From an uncultured Eggerthella sp. (lineage in GTDB: Bacteria > Actinomycetota > Coriobacteriia > Coriobacteriales > Eggerthellaceae), in NCBI GenBank assembly GCA_937998355.1, contig CALLDI010000003.1, positions 1 to 64,000 of the forward strand: 64,000 bases of DNA, read 5' to 3'. The stretch's first letter is position 1; each line of letters starts with the position of its first letter. The notes under the pieces are model-generated. The model saw only the letters and a list, made by a program, of their open reading frames with translations, searched no databases and was not told the DNA's origin. This document shows positions 53,855 to 63,391 of the stretch, piece after piece. A program made the translations under genes and the position numbers.

Positions 53855-54480
53855 TATGCAAGCACCTCCTCGATGTGCTGGAGCGTTGCGCTGGTGAGAA
53901 CGAGCGCCTTGTTGTCGATGAAGTCGTAGGTGTTGACTTCGGTTGCTGCGATGACGCGAACCTGAGGAAGGTTGCGGAACGACAGGTATGCGTTCACGTT
54001 GTCGTCCTCGAGCACGAGCGTGATGCGCTTGCCGTCGAGACCGAGCTTCGCGAGCATGGCAGCTGCTTCCTTGGTGGACGGCTTGTCGAACTTGAAGGAA
54101 TCGACGACGACCAGTTCACCATCGGCCAGCTTCGCGGAGAGCGCAGAGCGCATCGCGAGCTTGATGACCTTGGAAGGCACCTTGAACGCATAGGAGCGCG
54201 GGTGCGGGCCGAAGACGGTACCGCCGCCTGCCCATTGAGGAGCACGGATGGTACCCTGACGAGCACGACCGGTGCCCTTCTGGCGCCAAGGCTTCTTGCC
54301 GCCACCACGAACCTGACCACGGGTCAAGGTGTTGTGGGTGCCTGCACGACGTGCAGCGCGCTGAGAACGAACGACCTCATGCATGGCGTGCATGTTCGGC
54401 TCGATCTCAAAAACCGTAGCAGCAAGTTCAGCACTACCAGCCTTCTTGCCGCTCGTGTTCTTAACATCAATAGTAGTCAT
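53854..54480 (-). CDS. rplD: 50S ribosomal protein L4
   Basis: A 208-residue protein whose long loop reaches the exit tunnel: [20 protein letters not shown] and [20 protein letters not shown]. In E. coli L4 also controls its operon by attenuation. The start at 54480 behind GAAGGAGT fits the family; an upstream ATG in frame is unsupported. Confidence 0.97.
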   Translation of the reverse strand: MTTIDVKNTSGKKAGSAELAATVFEIEPNMHAMHEVVRSQRAARRAGTHNTLTRGQVRGGGKKPWRQKGTGRARQGTIRAPQWAGGGTVFGPHPRSYAFKVPSKVIKLAMRSALSAKLADGELVVVDSFKFDKPSTKEAAAMLAKLGLDGKRITLVLEDDNVNAYLSFRNLPQVRVIAATEVNTYDFIDNKALVLTSATLQHIEEVLA

Positions 54481-54502
54481 AATGTACAAACTCCTTCGTA
54501 GA

Positions 54503-55123
54503 CTAAGCCATACGAATGCGAACGACGCCATTCTTGCCACCAGGCACTGCGCCCTTCAGCAAGATGAGGTTCATATCTTCGTCAACACGAACAACTTCAA
54601 GATTCTTAGTGGTGATGGTGTCGCAACCCATGTGGCCCGGAAGGCGAACGCCTTTGAAGACGCGAGAGGGACTTGCGCACTGACCGATCGAACCGGGAGC
54701 ACGATGGAAATGAGCACCGTGTCCGCCAGGGCCGCCACCGAAGTTGTAACGACGCATGACGCCCGCGAAGCCTTTACCCTTCGAGGTGCCGGTGACGTCG
54801 ACCTTCTTCACTTCTGCGAAGTTCGCGACGGTGACCTTCTCGCCCAGTTCATGCTCTGCAGCGGAGTCCACGCGGACCTCGCGCAGGTGACGGGTCGGCT
54901 CGACGCCATGCTTGGCGAAGTGACCGGTCATGGGCTTGTTCAGGTGCTTTTCCTTGATGGTGCCGAAACCGAGCTGAACAGCCTCGTAGCCGTCGGTGTC
55001 GGTGGTCTTGATCTGGCAGACCGTGTTAGGGGCTGCCTCGATGACGGTGACGGGGATGACCTTGCCGTCTTCGTCGAAGAGCTGGGTCATGCCGACCTTG
55101 GTTCCGTAGATAGCATTAATCAT
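54503..55123 (-). CDS. rplC: 50S ribosomal protein L3
   Basis: A 206-residue early assembly protein. IYGTKVGMTQLFDEDGKVIP opens it; the central loop RYNFGGGPGGHGAHFHRAPG and SIGQCASPSRVFKGVRLPGH reach towards the peptidyl-transferase centre. It follows rpsJ by 13 bp. Confidence 0.98.
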   Translation of the reverse strand: MINAIYGTKVGMTQLFDEDGKVIPVTVIEAAPNTVCQIKTTDTDGYEAVQLGFGTIKEKHLNKPMTGHFAKHGVEPTRHLREVRVDSAAEHELGEKVTVANFAEVKKVDVTGTSKGKGFAGVMRRYNFGGGPGGHGAHFHRAPGSIGQCASPSRVFKGVRLPGHMGCDTITTKNLEVVRVDEDMNLILLKGAVPGGKNGVVRIRMA

Positions 55124-55136
55124 GAAATATCACTCC

Positions 55137-55445
55137 CTACAGCTTGATCTCGATGTCGACGCCAGCAGGAAGATCGAGACGCATCAAGGAATCGACCGTG
55201 GAAGGGGTCGGATCGAGGATGTCGATGAGGCGCTTGTGCGTGCGCATCTCGAACTGTTCACGAGAGTCCTTATTCACGTGCGGGCCTTTGATGACGCAAT
55301 AGAGATTGCGCTCGGTCGGCAGTGGAATAGGACCGGAAACCTTGGCACCCGTCTTCTGCGCGGTATCGACGATGAGGCGCGTAGACTGATCTACGATCTC
55401 GTGGTCGTAACCCTTCAAGCGGATGCGAATACTTTCTTTAGCCAC
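55137..55445 (-). CDS. rpsJ: 30S ribosomal protein S10 (NusE)
   Basis: A 102-residue head protein that also serves in antitermination as NusE and binds Nus[21 protein letters not shown] and [20 protein letters not shown] match the family. In many bacteria it heads the S10 operon; here it follows fusA by 45 bp. Confidence 0.98.
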   Translation of the reverse strand: MAKESIRIRLKGYDHEIVDQSTRLIVDTAQKTGAKVSGPIPLPTERNLYCVIKGPHVNKDSREQFEMRTHKRLIDILDPTPSTVDSLMRLDLPAGVDIEIKL

Positions 55446-55490
55446 TTAACTTACCTCCAATATAGGTGGATACGTGTTGCCCGTGCGGGC

Positions 55491-57608
55491 TTACGCATTG
55501 CCACCGGCCTTGCTGATAATCTCGTCTGCGACGTTCTTGGGAACGGGCTCGTACGAGTCGAACTGCATGGTGTACATCGCACGACCCTGGGTGCCAGAGC
55601 GTAGGTCGGTCGCATAACCGAACATCTCGCTCAGCGGGACCTTAGCGGTGACGACGAGTGCGTTGCCGCGCTTTTCCTGTCCCTGGATCAGGCCACGACG
55701 GGACGGGATATCGCCCATGACGAAACCGGTGTACTCTTCAGGAGTTTCGACCTCGACGCTCATGACCGGCTCGAGAATGACCGGATTGGACTTCTTGAGC
55801 GCGTCCTTGATAGCCATGGAACCTGCGACCTTGAAGGCGGCTTCAGAGGAGTCGACTTCGTGGTAGGAACCGTCGATGAGCTCGACGCGAACGTCCTCGA
55901 CAGGATAGCCAGCCAGAACACCGGAGTTGAGCGCTTCCTGGATGCCCTTGTCGACCGAGGGGATGTATTCCTTGGGAACGACACCGCCGACGATCTTGTT
56001 CTCGAATTCGTAGCCCTTGCCCGGCTCCTGCGGATACATGTTGATGACCGCATGACCGTACTGACCACGACCACCGGACTGGCGAACGAACTTGCCTTCA
56101 GCGCCCATGACTTCCTTGCCCGGACGTTCACGATAGGCGACCTGGGGCTTACCGACGTTCGCTTCGACCTTGAATTCGCGAAGTAGACGGTCGACGATGA
56201 TCTCGAGGTGGAGCTCGCCCATGCCTGCGATGATGGTCTGACCGGTTTCATGGTTGGTGGAAACGCGGAACGTCGGATCCTCTTCAGCGAGCTTCTGGAG
56301 CGCCATGGACATCTTGTCCTGTTCAGCCTTGGTCTTCGGCTCGACCGCGATGTCGATGACCGGGTCGGCGAATTCCATGGACTCGAGGATGATGGGCGCA
56401 TCTTCAGCGCAGAGCGTGTCGCCCGTAGAGGTGTCCTTCAGGCCGACCACTGCGACGATGTCGCCTGCGGAGCAGGAATCGACGTCGGTACGCTGGTTGG
56501 AGTGCATCTGCAGAAGACGACCGATGCGCTCTTTCTTGTCCTTGACCGCGTTGAGCGCGTAAGAACCAGAATCGAGCGAGCCGGAATAGACGCGCAGATA
56601 GGTGAGCTTGCCGACATAGGGGTCGGTCATGATCTTGAACGCCAAAGACGAGAAGGGAGCCTTCGGGTCGGCTGGACGCTCTTCCTCTTCATCGGTTTCA
56701 GGGTTGATGCCCTTGATGGGAGGAATGTCGATCGGAGAAGGAAGGTAGTCGACAACGGCGTCGAGCAGTTCCTGAACGCCCTTGTTCTTGTAAGCAGAGC
56801 CCACGAAGACAGGGTTGATCTGGCAAGCGATGACACCCTTACGGATGGCAGCCTTTAATTCTTCGACGCTCACTTCTTCTTCCATGAGCACCTTTTCCAT
56901 GACATCGTCGTCACAGTCGGCTGCAGCCTCGAGCAGGATCTGGTGATATTCCTCTGCCTGAGCAGCGAATTCATCGGGGATGGCATCCATCTTCTCGGGA
57001 TAGGTCATGCCCTTGTCGTCAGCCTTGAAGTCCCAAGCGGTCATGGTGACGAGGTCGATGACGCCCCAGAAGTTCTCTTCAGCGCCCATGGGCAGCTGAG
57101 CAGCGACGGCATTAGCGCCCAGACGATCCTTCATGGTTTCGATAGCATGGAGGAAATCGGCGCCAACGCGGTCGTATTTGTTGATGAACGCGATACGAGG
57201 AACGCCATAGCGTTCTGCCTGACGCCAGACCGTCTCGGACTGCGGCTGAACGCCTGCGACCGCGTCGAAGACAGCAACGGTGCCGTCGAGAACGCGCAGG
57301 GAGCGTTCGACCTCAGCCGTGAAGTCGACGTGGCCCGGGGTGTCGATGATCTGGAAGCGATAGGCCGTTCCGCCTTCCTTGCCTTCCGGATAGTTCCAGA
57401 AGCACGTGGTAGCAGCGGAGGTGATGGTCACGCCACGTTCCTGCTCCTGCTCCATCCAGTCCATGGTGGCAGCGCCGTCGTGAACCTCACCGATCTTGTG
57501 GCTCTTGCCCGTGTAGTAGAGGATACGTTCGGTCGTGGTGGTCTTGCCGGCATCGATATGAGCCATGATGCCGAAGTTACGAGTATGTACGAGATCCGTT
57601 TTAGCCAT
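55491..57608 (-). CDS. fusA: Elongation factor G
   Basis: A 705-residue translocase. The P loop AHIDAGKT lies at 16-23, DTPGHVDF and INKYDRVG follow, and all five domains are present, ending [15 protein letters not shown]. It translocates mRNA and tRNA after peptide transfer. Placement between rpsG and rpsJ is a common streptomycin-operon layout; tuf lies elsewhere in this genome (19384). Confidence 0.99.
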   Translation of the reverse strand: MAKTDLVHTRNFGIMAHIDAGKTTTTERILYYTGKSHKIGEVHDGAATMDWMEQEQERGVTITSAATTCFWNYPEGKEGGTAYRFQIIDTPGHVDFTAEVERSLRVLDGTVAVFDAVAGVQPQSETVWRQAERYGVPRIAFINKYDRVGADFLHAIETMKDRLGANAVAAQLPMGAEENFWGVIDLVTMTAWDFKADDKGMTYPEKMDAIPDEFAAQAEEYHQILLEAAADCDDDVMEKVLMEEEVSVEELKAAIRKGVIACQINPVFVGSAYKNKGVQELLDAVVDYLPSPIDIPPIKGINPETDEEEERPADPKAPFSSLAFKIMTDPYVGKLTYLRVYSGSLDSGSYALNAVKDKKERIGRLLQMHSNQRTDVDSCSAGDIVAVVGLKDTSTGDTLCAEDAPIILESMEFADPVIDIAVEPKTKAEQDKMSMALQKLAEEDPTFRVSTNHETGQTIIAGMGELHLEIIVDRLLREFKVEANVGKPQVAYRERPGKEVMGAEGKFVRQSGGRGQYGHAVINMYPQEPGKGYEFENKIVGGVVPKEYIPSVDKGIQEALNSGVLAGYPVEDVRVELIDGSYHEVDSSEAAFKVAGSMAIKDALKKSNPVILEPVMSVEVETPEEYTGFVMGDIPSRRGLIQGQEKRGNALVVTAKVPLSEMFGYATDLRSGTQGRAMYTMQFDSYEPVPKNVADEIISKAGGNA

Positions 57609-57622
57609 GTTCGTATAACCCC

Positions 57623-58093
57623 CTACCAGCGATAATGTGCGAATGCACGGTTAGCTTCGGCCATCTTGTAGGTGTCTTCGCGCTTCTTCACGGCTGCGCC
57701 GGTGTTCTCGGACGCGTCGATGATCTCGTTCGCGAGACGCTGCGCCATGGTGTTCTCCTTGCGCTTGCGTGCGAAATCGACGAGCCAGCGAATGGCGAGC
57801 GTGGTCGAGCGACGGGAGTTGACCTCCATCGGCACCTGATAGTTAGCACCACCGACACGCTTGGACTTGGTCTCGAGCGTGGGGCGGATATTGTCCATCG
57901 CCTTCTTGAAGACGGTCAGGGGATCCTGGCCGGTCTTTTCAGCGACGATGTCGAAAGCACCGTAGACGATACCTTCTGCGACGGACTTCTTGCCGTCGAG
58001 TAGAACCTTATTGATCAGCTGAGTGACCAAACGGTTGTTATATTTTGCATCCGGCTGCACTTCGCGGCGGACTGCTGCTGCACGACGCGGCAT
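57623..58093 (-). CDS. rpsG: 30S ribosomal protein S7
   Basis: A 156-residue head-assembly nucleator with [20 protein letters not shown] at its start, [20 protein letters not shown] in the middle and NRAFAHYRW at the end. It follows rpsL by 63 bp. Confidence 0.98.
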   Translation of the reverse strand: MPRRAAAVRREVQPDAKYNNRLVTQLINKVLLDGKKSVAEGIVYGAFDIVAEKTGQDPLTVFKKAMDNIRPTLETKSKRVGGANYQVPMEVNSRRSTTLAIRWLVDFARKRKENTMAQRLANEIIDASENTGAAVKKREDTYKMAEANRAFAHYRW

Positions 58094-58156
58094 ATAACTT
58101 CCTTTCAGTGAGCAACCTCTGTCGAGGTTTGAATGAACAAATGATTAAGGGCGAGC

Positions 58157-58531
58157 CTATTTCTTAGGCTTCTTAGCGCCGTAGCGGCTGCGAGCCTGAG
58201 CGCGGTTATCGACAGCTGCACAGTCGAGCGCAGCGCGAATGACCTTATAACGAACACCAGGAAGGTCCTTAACACGACCACCACGGATGAGCACCATGGA
58301 GTGCTCCTGGAGGTTGTGACCGATACCTGGGATGTAAGCGGTGACTTCCATGCCATTCACCAAGCGAACACGGCAGACCTTACGGAGTGCGGAATTCGGC
58401 TTCTTAGGGGTGGTGGTGTAAACACGGGTGCAAACGCCACGCTTTTGCGGGTTACCTTTGAGCGCCGGGGTCTTCTTCTTCTCCACCGACTTCTGGCGGC
58501 CCTTGCGGACCAACTGATTGATAGTAGGCAA
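58157..58531 (-). CDS. rpsL: 30S ribosomal protein S12
   Basis: A 124-residue decoding-centre protein. The [19 protein letters not shown] and [20 protein letters not shown] blocks contain the lysines where streptomycin resistance arises elsewhere; wild-type lysines are present (KKPNSA and RVKDLPG). First gene of the rpsL-rplW operon, behind a strong promoter and a 100-nt leader. Confidence 0.98.
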   Translation of the reverse strand: MPTINQLVRKGRQKSVEKKKTPALKGNPQKRGVCTRVYTTTPKKPNSALRKVCRVRLVNGMEVTAYIPGIGHNLQEHSMVLIRGGRVKDLPGVRYKVIRAALDCAAVDNRAQARSRYGAKKPKK

Positions 58532-58635
58532 GACTCAACTCCTTTTCGTTTCTCTTCTTTGCCAACAACTTCGTTTTGTGTGCGTTCTGCAGTTACGCAC
58601 GCAAAAACAGCACCTCACGAGAGACGCGAAGATGA

Positions 58636-58664
58636 ACTTTATCACCGCGCTACAGAGGTGTCAA
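58636..58664 (-). promoter_or_regulatory. Promoter of the rpsL-rplW operon
   Basis: On the - strand TTGACA (58659-58664), 17-nt spacer, TAAAGT (58636-58641). Just upstream of the -35 box lies CATCCGGGTGTATCCATGTA (+ strand), shared with the rplB promoter region. The leader contains GTGTGCGTTCTGCAGTTACGCAC, here split: GTGTGCGT pairs with ACGCAC to form a hairpin. Confidence 0.88.
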
Positions 58665-58946
58665 ACGCCACGCATCCGGGTGTATCCATGTACGAGCGGT
58701 CGTTTTGCGCAGGTGGGCGGCAACGAGATCGTGCGCTCGGATGCGGCGTTGAAGATCGCAGGCGGTTCGCGGGGTGCGCGAGGTGCGAATGGCCTGTTCA
58801 GCTTCCTGATGCGATGCGCGTTCGAGCGTACGGATCCATAGGTCTTGTCGATAGTGAAGATAAAGACCAAAAAATATTGCGCATAAGGGGCCGTTACTTG
58901 ATACAATGGGCGCAATTCCTCTTGAAGAGGATAAATAGGCTGTGAA

Positions 58947-58988
58947 TGCACGTCGTATCATCCGTTTGAAACGTACGTGCATTTTTTT
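58947..58988 (+). promoter_or_regulatory. Attenuator-like hairpin in the panB leader
   Basis: TGCACGT-CGT pairs with ACGT-ACGTGCA (58971-58981) and is followed by seven Ts, 40 nt before panB on the + strand. A TACAAT box at 58898-58903 (with a poor -35) lies upstream, so this is either a premature terminator in the pan leader or the end of an unseen short transcript. A smaller stem CCTCTT/AAGAGG precedes it. Confidence 0.65.
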
Positions 58989-59026
58989 ATAGGAAGCACG
59001 GACTTGATCGAAGGGGAAAGGTCGAC

Positions 59027-59857
59027 ATGAAGAACACGGTCGCGACATTTCAGGAGATGAAGCGCAACGGCGAGAAGATCTCGATGCTCACCTGTTACGA
59101 CTATTCGACGGCGAAGCTGATGGACGAGGCGGGCGTGAACTCGCTTCTGATCGGCGATTCACTGGGCAACGTGATCTTGGGCTACGAGGACACGCTCTCG
59201 GTGACCATGGAAGATATGATCCATCACACGCGTCCTGTGGCGCGCGGCGCGAAGAACGCGCTCGTCATCGCGGACATGCCGTTCATGTCCTACCAGGCAT
59301 CGGTCTACGATGCGGTCACGAACGCGGGGCGCCTCATGAAGGAGGGTCGTGCGAACGCCGTGAAGTTGGAAGGCGGCGCGGCGGTATGCGAGCAGATCCG
59401 TGCGATCGTGGACGCGGGCATTCCCGTGTGCGCTCACCTGGGCCTCACGCCGCAGTCGATCAATGCGTTCGGCGGACATAAGGTGCAGGGCAAGTCCGCT
59501 GAAGCTGCGCGTGAGATCCTCGAGGATGCTAAGCGCATCGAGGAAGCAGGCGCGTTCGCTGTTGTGCTCGAATGTATCCCGGCTGACCTGGCGCGCAAGA
59601 TCTCCGAGACCATCTCCATCCCCACCATCGGCATCGGCGCAGGCCCTGGTTGCGATGGTCAGGTGCTAGTCTATCAGGACATGCTGGCGCTGTTCTCCGA
59701 TTTCAAGCCGAAGTTCGTGAAGGGCTTCGCCAACATCGGCGAGCAGATGACGCAAGCGTTCAAGGATTACGACGCAGAAGTGAAGGAAGGCACCTTCCCC
59801 GCCCCCGAGCATTGCTTCAAGGACGTGGGCGAAGAGGTGCTCGACAAGCTGTATTAA
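59027..59857 (+). CDS. panB: 3-methyl-2-oxobutanoate hydroxymethyltransferase
   Basis: A 276-residue TIM-barrel enzyme making ketopantoate from 2-oxoisovalerate and methylene-tetrahydrofolate. [40 protein letters not shown] and VKLEGG are the substrate and Mg sites; [20 protein letters not shown] near residue 205 is the family signature. First gene of panB-panC-panD. GAAGGGGAAAGG precedes the ATG. Confidence 0.97.
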   Translation: MKNTVATFQEMKRNGEKISMLTCYDYSTAKLMDEAGVNSLLIGDSLGNVILGYEDTLSVTMEDMIHHTRPVARGAKNALVIADMPFMSYQASVYDAVTNAGRLMKEGRANAVKLEGGAAVCEQIRAIVDAGIPVCAHLGLTPQSINAFGGHKVQGKSAEAAREILEDAKRIEEAGAFAVVLECIPADLARKISETISIPTIGIGAGPGCDGQVLVYQDMLALFSDFKPKFVKGFANIGEQMTQAFKDYDAEVKEGTFPAPEHCFKDVGEEVLDKLY

Positions 59858-59977
59858 TAGGTAGGTTCGCTCGGCCCGTTGCTCGCTCGACACGATGCGG
59901 GCGTTCACGGGCTGGGTTCAAGGAAGTTGAGAGCGATCAGCTTCACAGGGATTCGACTCCAGAGAAAAGGAAAGCAC

Positions 59978-60826
59978 ATGGAGATCATCACCACCGTTTC
60001 CGAGATGAAAGCGCGCGTGCGCGAGTGGAAGGCACAGGGCCTCACGATCGGGCTGACGCCCACCATGGGTGCGCTGCACGAGGGGCACATGTCGCTGATG
60101 GAGGCGGCGCGCAAGGAATGCGACCGCGTCGTGACCAGCGTATTCGTCAATCCGCTGCAGTTCGGACCCGACGAGGATTACGATAACTACCCACGCGACC
60201 TCGAGCGCGATGCCGGGATCGCTGAATCGAAGGACGTTGACGTGGTGTTCCACCCCAGCGTCGAGGAGATGTATCCCGAGAATTACAACACCTACGTGGT
60301 GATGGAGACGCTCACCGACACGCTGTGCGGCGCGAGCCGCCCCGGGCATTTCCGCGGGGTATGCACGGTCGTGAACAAGCTGTTCAACATCGTACAACCC
60401 GACAAGGCGTTCTTCGGCCAGAAGGATGCGCAGCAGCTGGCCATCATCATGCGCATGGTGGCGGATCTGAACATGAACCTCGAGGTGGTGGGTTGCCCGA
60501 TCGTTCGCGAGGACGATGGCCTGGCGAAGAGCAGCCGCAACACCTATCTTTCCGCTGAGGAACGCGCTGCAGCGCTGTGCCTGTCGCGCGCGATTTTCAA
60601 GGCGAAGGACATGATCGAAGGCGGCGAGCGCGATTCCGCGACCATCGCGAAGGCGGTCACGGATACGATCGAAGAAGAGCCGCTTGCCAGAATCGATTAT
60701 GTAGAGGTCGTGAATCTTGGTAATATGCAGCCCGTTGAAACATTGCCCGAGCGTGGACTTGTGGCCATCGCGGTGTATATTGGTTCAACACGTTTGATCG
60801 ATAACTATTTGTACGATTTCGAGTAG
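59978..60826 (+). CDS. panC: Pantothenate synthetase
   Basis: A 282-residue ATP-dependent ligase joining pantoate and beta-alanine. GLTPTMGALHEGHMSLM near residue 25 carries the HIGH-like HEGH, FVNPLQFGPDEDYDNYPRDL is the pantoate site, and FGQKDAQQLAIIMRMV plus LAKSSRNTYLS (KMSKS-like) complete the ATP site. The start at 59978 follows AAAAGGAAA; the frame is open upstream. 120 bp after panB. Confidence 0.97.
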   Translation: MEIITTVSEMKARVREWKAQGLTIGLTPTMGALHEGHMSLMEAARKECDRVVTSVFVNPLQFGPDEDYDNYPRDLERDAGIAESKDVDVVFHPSVEEMYPENYNTYVVMETLTDTLCGASRPGHFRGVCTVVNKLFNIVQPDKAFFGQKDAQQLAIIMRMVADLNMNLEVVGCPIVREDDGLAKSSRNTYLSAEERAAALCLSRAIFKAKDMIEGGERDSATIAKAVTDTIEEEPLARIDYVEVVNLGNMQPVETLPERGLVAIAVYIGSTRLIDNYLYDFE

Positions 60827-60851
60827 GGATTAGGCGAAAGGTACCGAAACA

Positions 60852-61247
60852 ATGTTGCTCAATGTCTTGAAGGGCAAGATCCACCGCGCGACCGTGACTC
60901 AGGCTGAACTCGACTATGTGGGTTCGATCACCATCGATTCCGACCTGATGGAAGCAGCGGGCATCATGGAGTACGAACTGGTAACCATCTCCGACTGCAA
61001 CAATGGCAATCGCTTGGAAACCTACGTCATCGCAGGTGAGCCAGGAAGCGGTGTTATCTGCTTGAACGGCGCAGCGGCACATCTCGTGACCGTGGGCGAC
61101 AAGGTCATCATCATGAACTATTGCCAGATGACTCCCGAAGAATTCAAGGATCCCGCGAATGCTCCGCACGTCGTGTTCGTGGACGACGACAACAAGATCA
61201 GCCGTCTGACGCGTTACGAGAAGCACGGCAAGCTCGAGGATATGTAG
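60852..61247 (+). CDS. panD: Aspartate 1-decarboxylase precursor
   Basis: A 131-residue proenzyme that cleaves itself between G24 and S25 (DYVGSITID) to create the pyruvoyl cofactor, then turns aspartate into beta-alanine for Pan[20 protein letters not shown] and [20 protein letters not shown], then [17 protein letters not shown], are characteristic. The gene is 25 bp after panC. No panE or ilvC is present in the cluster. Confidence 0.98.
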   Translation: MLLNVLKGKIHRATVTQAELDYVGSITIDSDLMEAAGIMEYELVTISDCNNGNRLETYVIAGEPGSGVICLNGAAAHLVTVGDKVIIMNYCQMTPEEFKDPANAPHVVFVDDDNKISRLTRYEKHGKLEDM

Positions 61248-61296
61248 CACGGCAAGCTCGAAAATACGCCGAAGATACGTAATAAAAAGAATTTAG

Positions 61297-61329
61297 AAAG
61301 CCAGCGAAACCGCTGGCTTTTTCTTTTTC
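61297..61329 (+). terminator. Terminator of the panBCD operon
   Basis: AAAGCCAGCG (61297-61306) pairs with CGCTGGCTTT (61311-61320), followed by TTCTTTTTC on the + strand. Confidence 0.92.
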
Positions 61330-61533
61330 GATTTCGTGCGACCTTGAGCCTCATTTCGCAGTTCCGCAGTAAAGATACAAAGTGTTGCCCTGCTGCATTG
61401 GAATGTAGAGCACTTTGCGGTGCCTCGCGTTATTTTGTGCTGTTTTGCCGGTGCTTCGCGTTGTTTTGCTTTACTTTGCAGAGTTTCGCAGCCTGTCGCG
61501 TTGTTTTGCAGCAAGATCGGCATTTTTTGCTTG

Positions 61534-61672
61534 AGATTTGCGTTCGTATGCACAAAAAGAGCTGTTCTGACATCATTTTCAAGCAAAATAGCCCCCTTTC
61601 AGACCTCGAGGTTAGAAAAGGGCAGGTCGCGTTCTTTCGTATCGATCGAAATGTGCATACGAACGCAAATCT
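61534..61672. repeat. Dispersed inverted repeat, copy 5 (best conserved)
   Basis: AGATTTGCGTTCGTATGCAC (61534-61553) and its exact complement GTGCATACGAACGCAAATCT (61653-61672) flank 99 bp, the same distance as in the copy at 53078. TTGCTTG before the left arm and CTTGCAG after the right arm extend the pairing. The 61248-61899 spacer contains no gene I can support. Confidence 0.88.
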
Positions 61673-61770
61673 CTTGCAGTTTTTAGCCCAAACGCTGCAA
61701 AAAGAGCGGCAAACAGCAGAAGAGGCAGCTGATGCTGCCTCTTCGTTCTGAATATCTCACAGAGCAGACT

Positions 61771-61927
61771 GCGACCACTTCCACTCTTGCAGCCCAAGGA
61801 GCGAGTTGCGACCACTTCCGTTCTTGCAGCCCAAGGAGCGAGCTGCGACCACTTCCATTCTTGCAACTCAGGGAGCGGTCTGCGATCACTTCCCCGTTCT
61901 TACGACTCGAGGAGTGGGGCTGCGACC
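61771..61927. repeat. 37-bp tandem array at the ppaC stop
   Basis: Units beginning GCGACCACTTCC (or GCGATCACTTCC) start at 61771, 61808, 61845 and 61882, then GCGACC at 61922 (period 37, last step 40). The 61882-61927 unit contains the last codons and the stop of ppaC; the others follow on the - strand as degenerate copies. Confidence 0.88.
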
Positions 61928-63267
61928 TGCTTCTTGCGCGAGAGGATGCCGGGCACCCAAACACTCTTGGAAGAATCGATGCCGAACACGCGGTCGATCT
62001 GACCATGCAGACCTTCCACGATGAACATGCTGCCTTCCTCGAAGATATCGGTGACGAGCAGGAGCACATAGGCGTAATCGTTCTTATCGCGCAGGTCGGC
62101 GAGGAATTTACGAATCTCCTCTTCGCGCTGCATGACCACGTCGAGCGTGACCGTTTCATGCTGAGCGATCAAGATCGTATCGTCCCCCACCACGAATTCC
62201 TTGGAGTCCGCCGTGACCAGCTTCTCGATCGGCAGATCGGCGTCGCCACCACGAGAGGAGAGCACGCGCATGCCGAAATCCTTCACCGGTTCGCCAACGA
62301 TCGCAGCGAGTTGCTCGGCGACCTCTTCATCGACCGCCGTGGCAGTGGGCGACTTCAAGATGACCGTGTCGGTCATGATGGCTGAGAGCAGCACTGCGGC
62401 GATGCCCTTCGGGATCTCGACGCCGTTCTCGATGAACTGGAGCGCGACGATGGTTGCCGAAGAACCGACCGGCATGTTCAGGAAGCGGATCGGGTTCGAG
62501 GTGGACACATCACCGATGCGGTGATGGTCGATGATCTCGACCACTTCGGCTTCGTCGATACCGTTGACTGCTTGGGAGCGTTCATTGTGATCGACCAGGA
62601 TGACCTTGCGCTTCGGGCGCTTCGCCACATCCGTACGCGTGACGATGCCGATGCAGCGACCTTCCTCGTCAATGACCACGCCTTCGCGCAGTTCGCTCAT
62701 GAGGATGGACGGCGCCACATCCTTCAACAGGTCTTCAGTGTTCAGGAAGAGCACGTCCTCTTCGATGAGTTCCGTGACAGGCTGGGAAAGCGAGGATGCG
62801 AGGTCTTGCGCGGCGTTCTCAAGGTCGCATTCGCTGCCGTCGCAGTGATCCATGGCGGACACGTAGCGGTTCGCGATCATGCGCAGCGAAACGAGGCCAG
62901 CATACTTGCCGTCCGCGTCCTGCACGACCACGGCGCGCTTGTTGTGCTTGCGCAGCAGACGACCGGCATCGAGCATGGTCGCGTCGGTGGTGAGCGCGAT
63001 GGGATTCGGGGTCATGACGTCCTGGATGCGCGCATGCACATGGTTGATGATCTGAGGCTCGGCGACCGCGAATTCGTTCAGGATCGCTTCGCTCTCCTGC
63101 GGCAACGGGCCAAGACGCGCAGGGATGTACTCGAACACATCAGCGCTAGGATCTGCTTCCAGCGTGCGCTTCATGAGCTCGTTCTTCAGGTATGCATAGC
63201 CGACCGCAGCGGCGATGGAATCGTTATCGGGGTTCTTGTGGCCGACGATCAAAACGGGAGTTGCCAT
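61900..63267 (-). CDS. ppaC: Family II (manganese-dependent) inorganic pyrophosphatase with CBS domains
   Basis: A 455-residue cytosolic phosphatase of the DHH superfamily that clears pyrophosphate. The metal site begins GHKNPDNDS (H10, D14, D16) and includes VDHNERSQAV and IDHHRIGD. Between the DHH half-sites lies a regulatory insert of two CBS domains (about residues 75-135 and 175-215), which in characterised relatives bind adenine nucleotides and tune activity. No DRTGG domain is evident between them. The 3' end runs into a 37-bp tandem array. GAAGGAGC precedes the ATG. Confidence 0.95.
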   Translation of the reverse strand: MATPVLIVGHKNPDNDSIAAAVGYAYLKNELMKRTLEADPSADVFEYIPARLGPLPQESEAILNEFAVAEPQIINHVHARIQDVMTPNPIALTTDATMLDAGRLLRKHNKRAVVVQDADGKYAGLVSLRMIANRYVSAMDHCDGSECDLENAAQDLASSLSQPVTELIEEDVLFLNTEDLLKDVAPSILMSELREGVVIDEEGRCIGIVTRTDVAKRPKRKVILVDHNERSQAVNGIDEAEVVEIIDHHRIGDVSTSNPIRFLNMPVGSSATIVALQFIENGVEIPKGIAAVLLSAIMTDTVILKSPTATAVDEEVAEQLAAIVGEPVKDFGMRVLSSRGGDADLPIEKLVTADSKEFVVGDDTILIAQHETVTLDVVMQREEEIRKFLADLRDKNDYAYVLLLVTDIFEEGSMFIVEGLHGQIDRVFGIDSSKSVWVPGILSRKKQVAAPLLES

Positions 63268-63391
63268 GGTGCTCCTTCATCGTGTTGGGAACTTCGTGCG
63301 AACAAGATGAGCGCCATGCGGGCGCGCGCGTTCGCGTTGCTATTGTACCGCGGAACGTACGCGCGCGGCTGCGAAATGCACGAGAAAGCGG

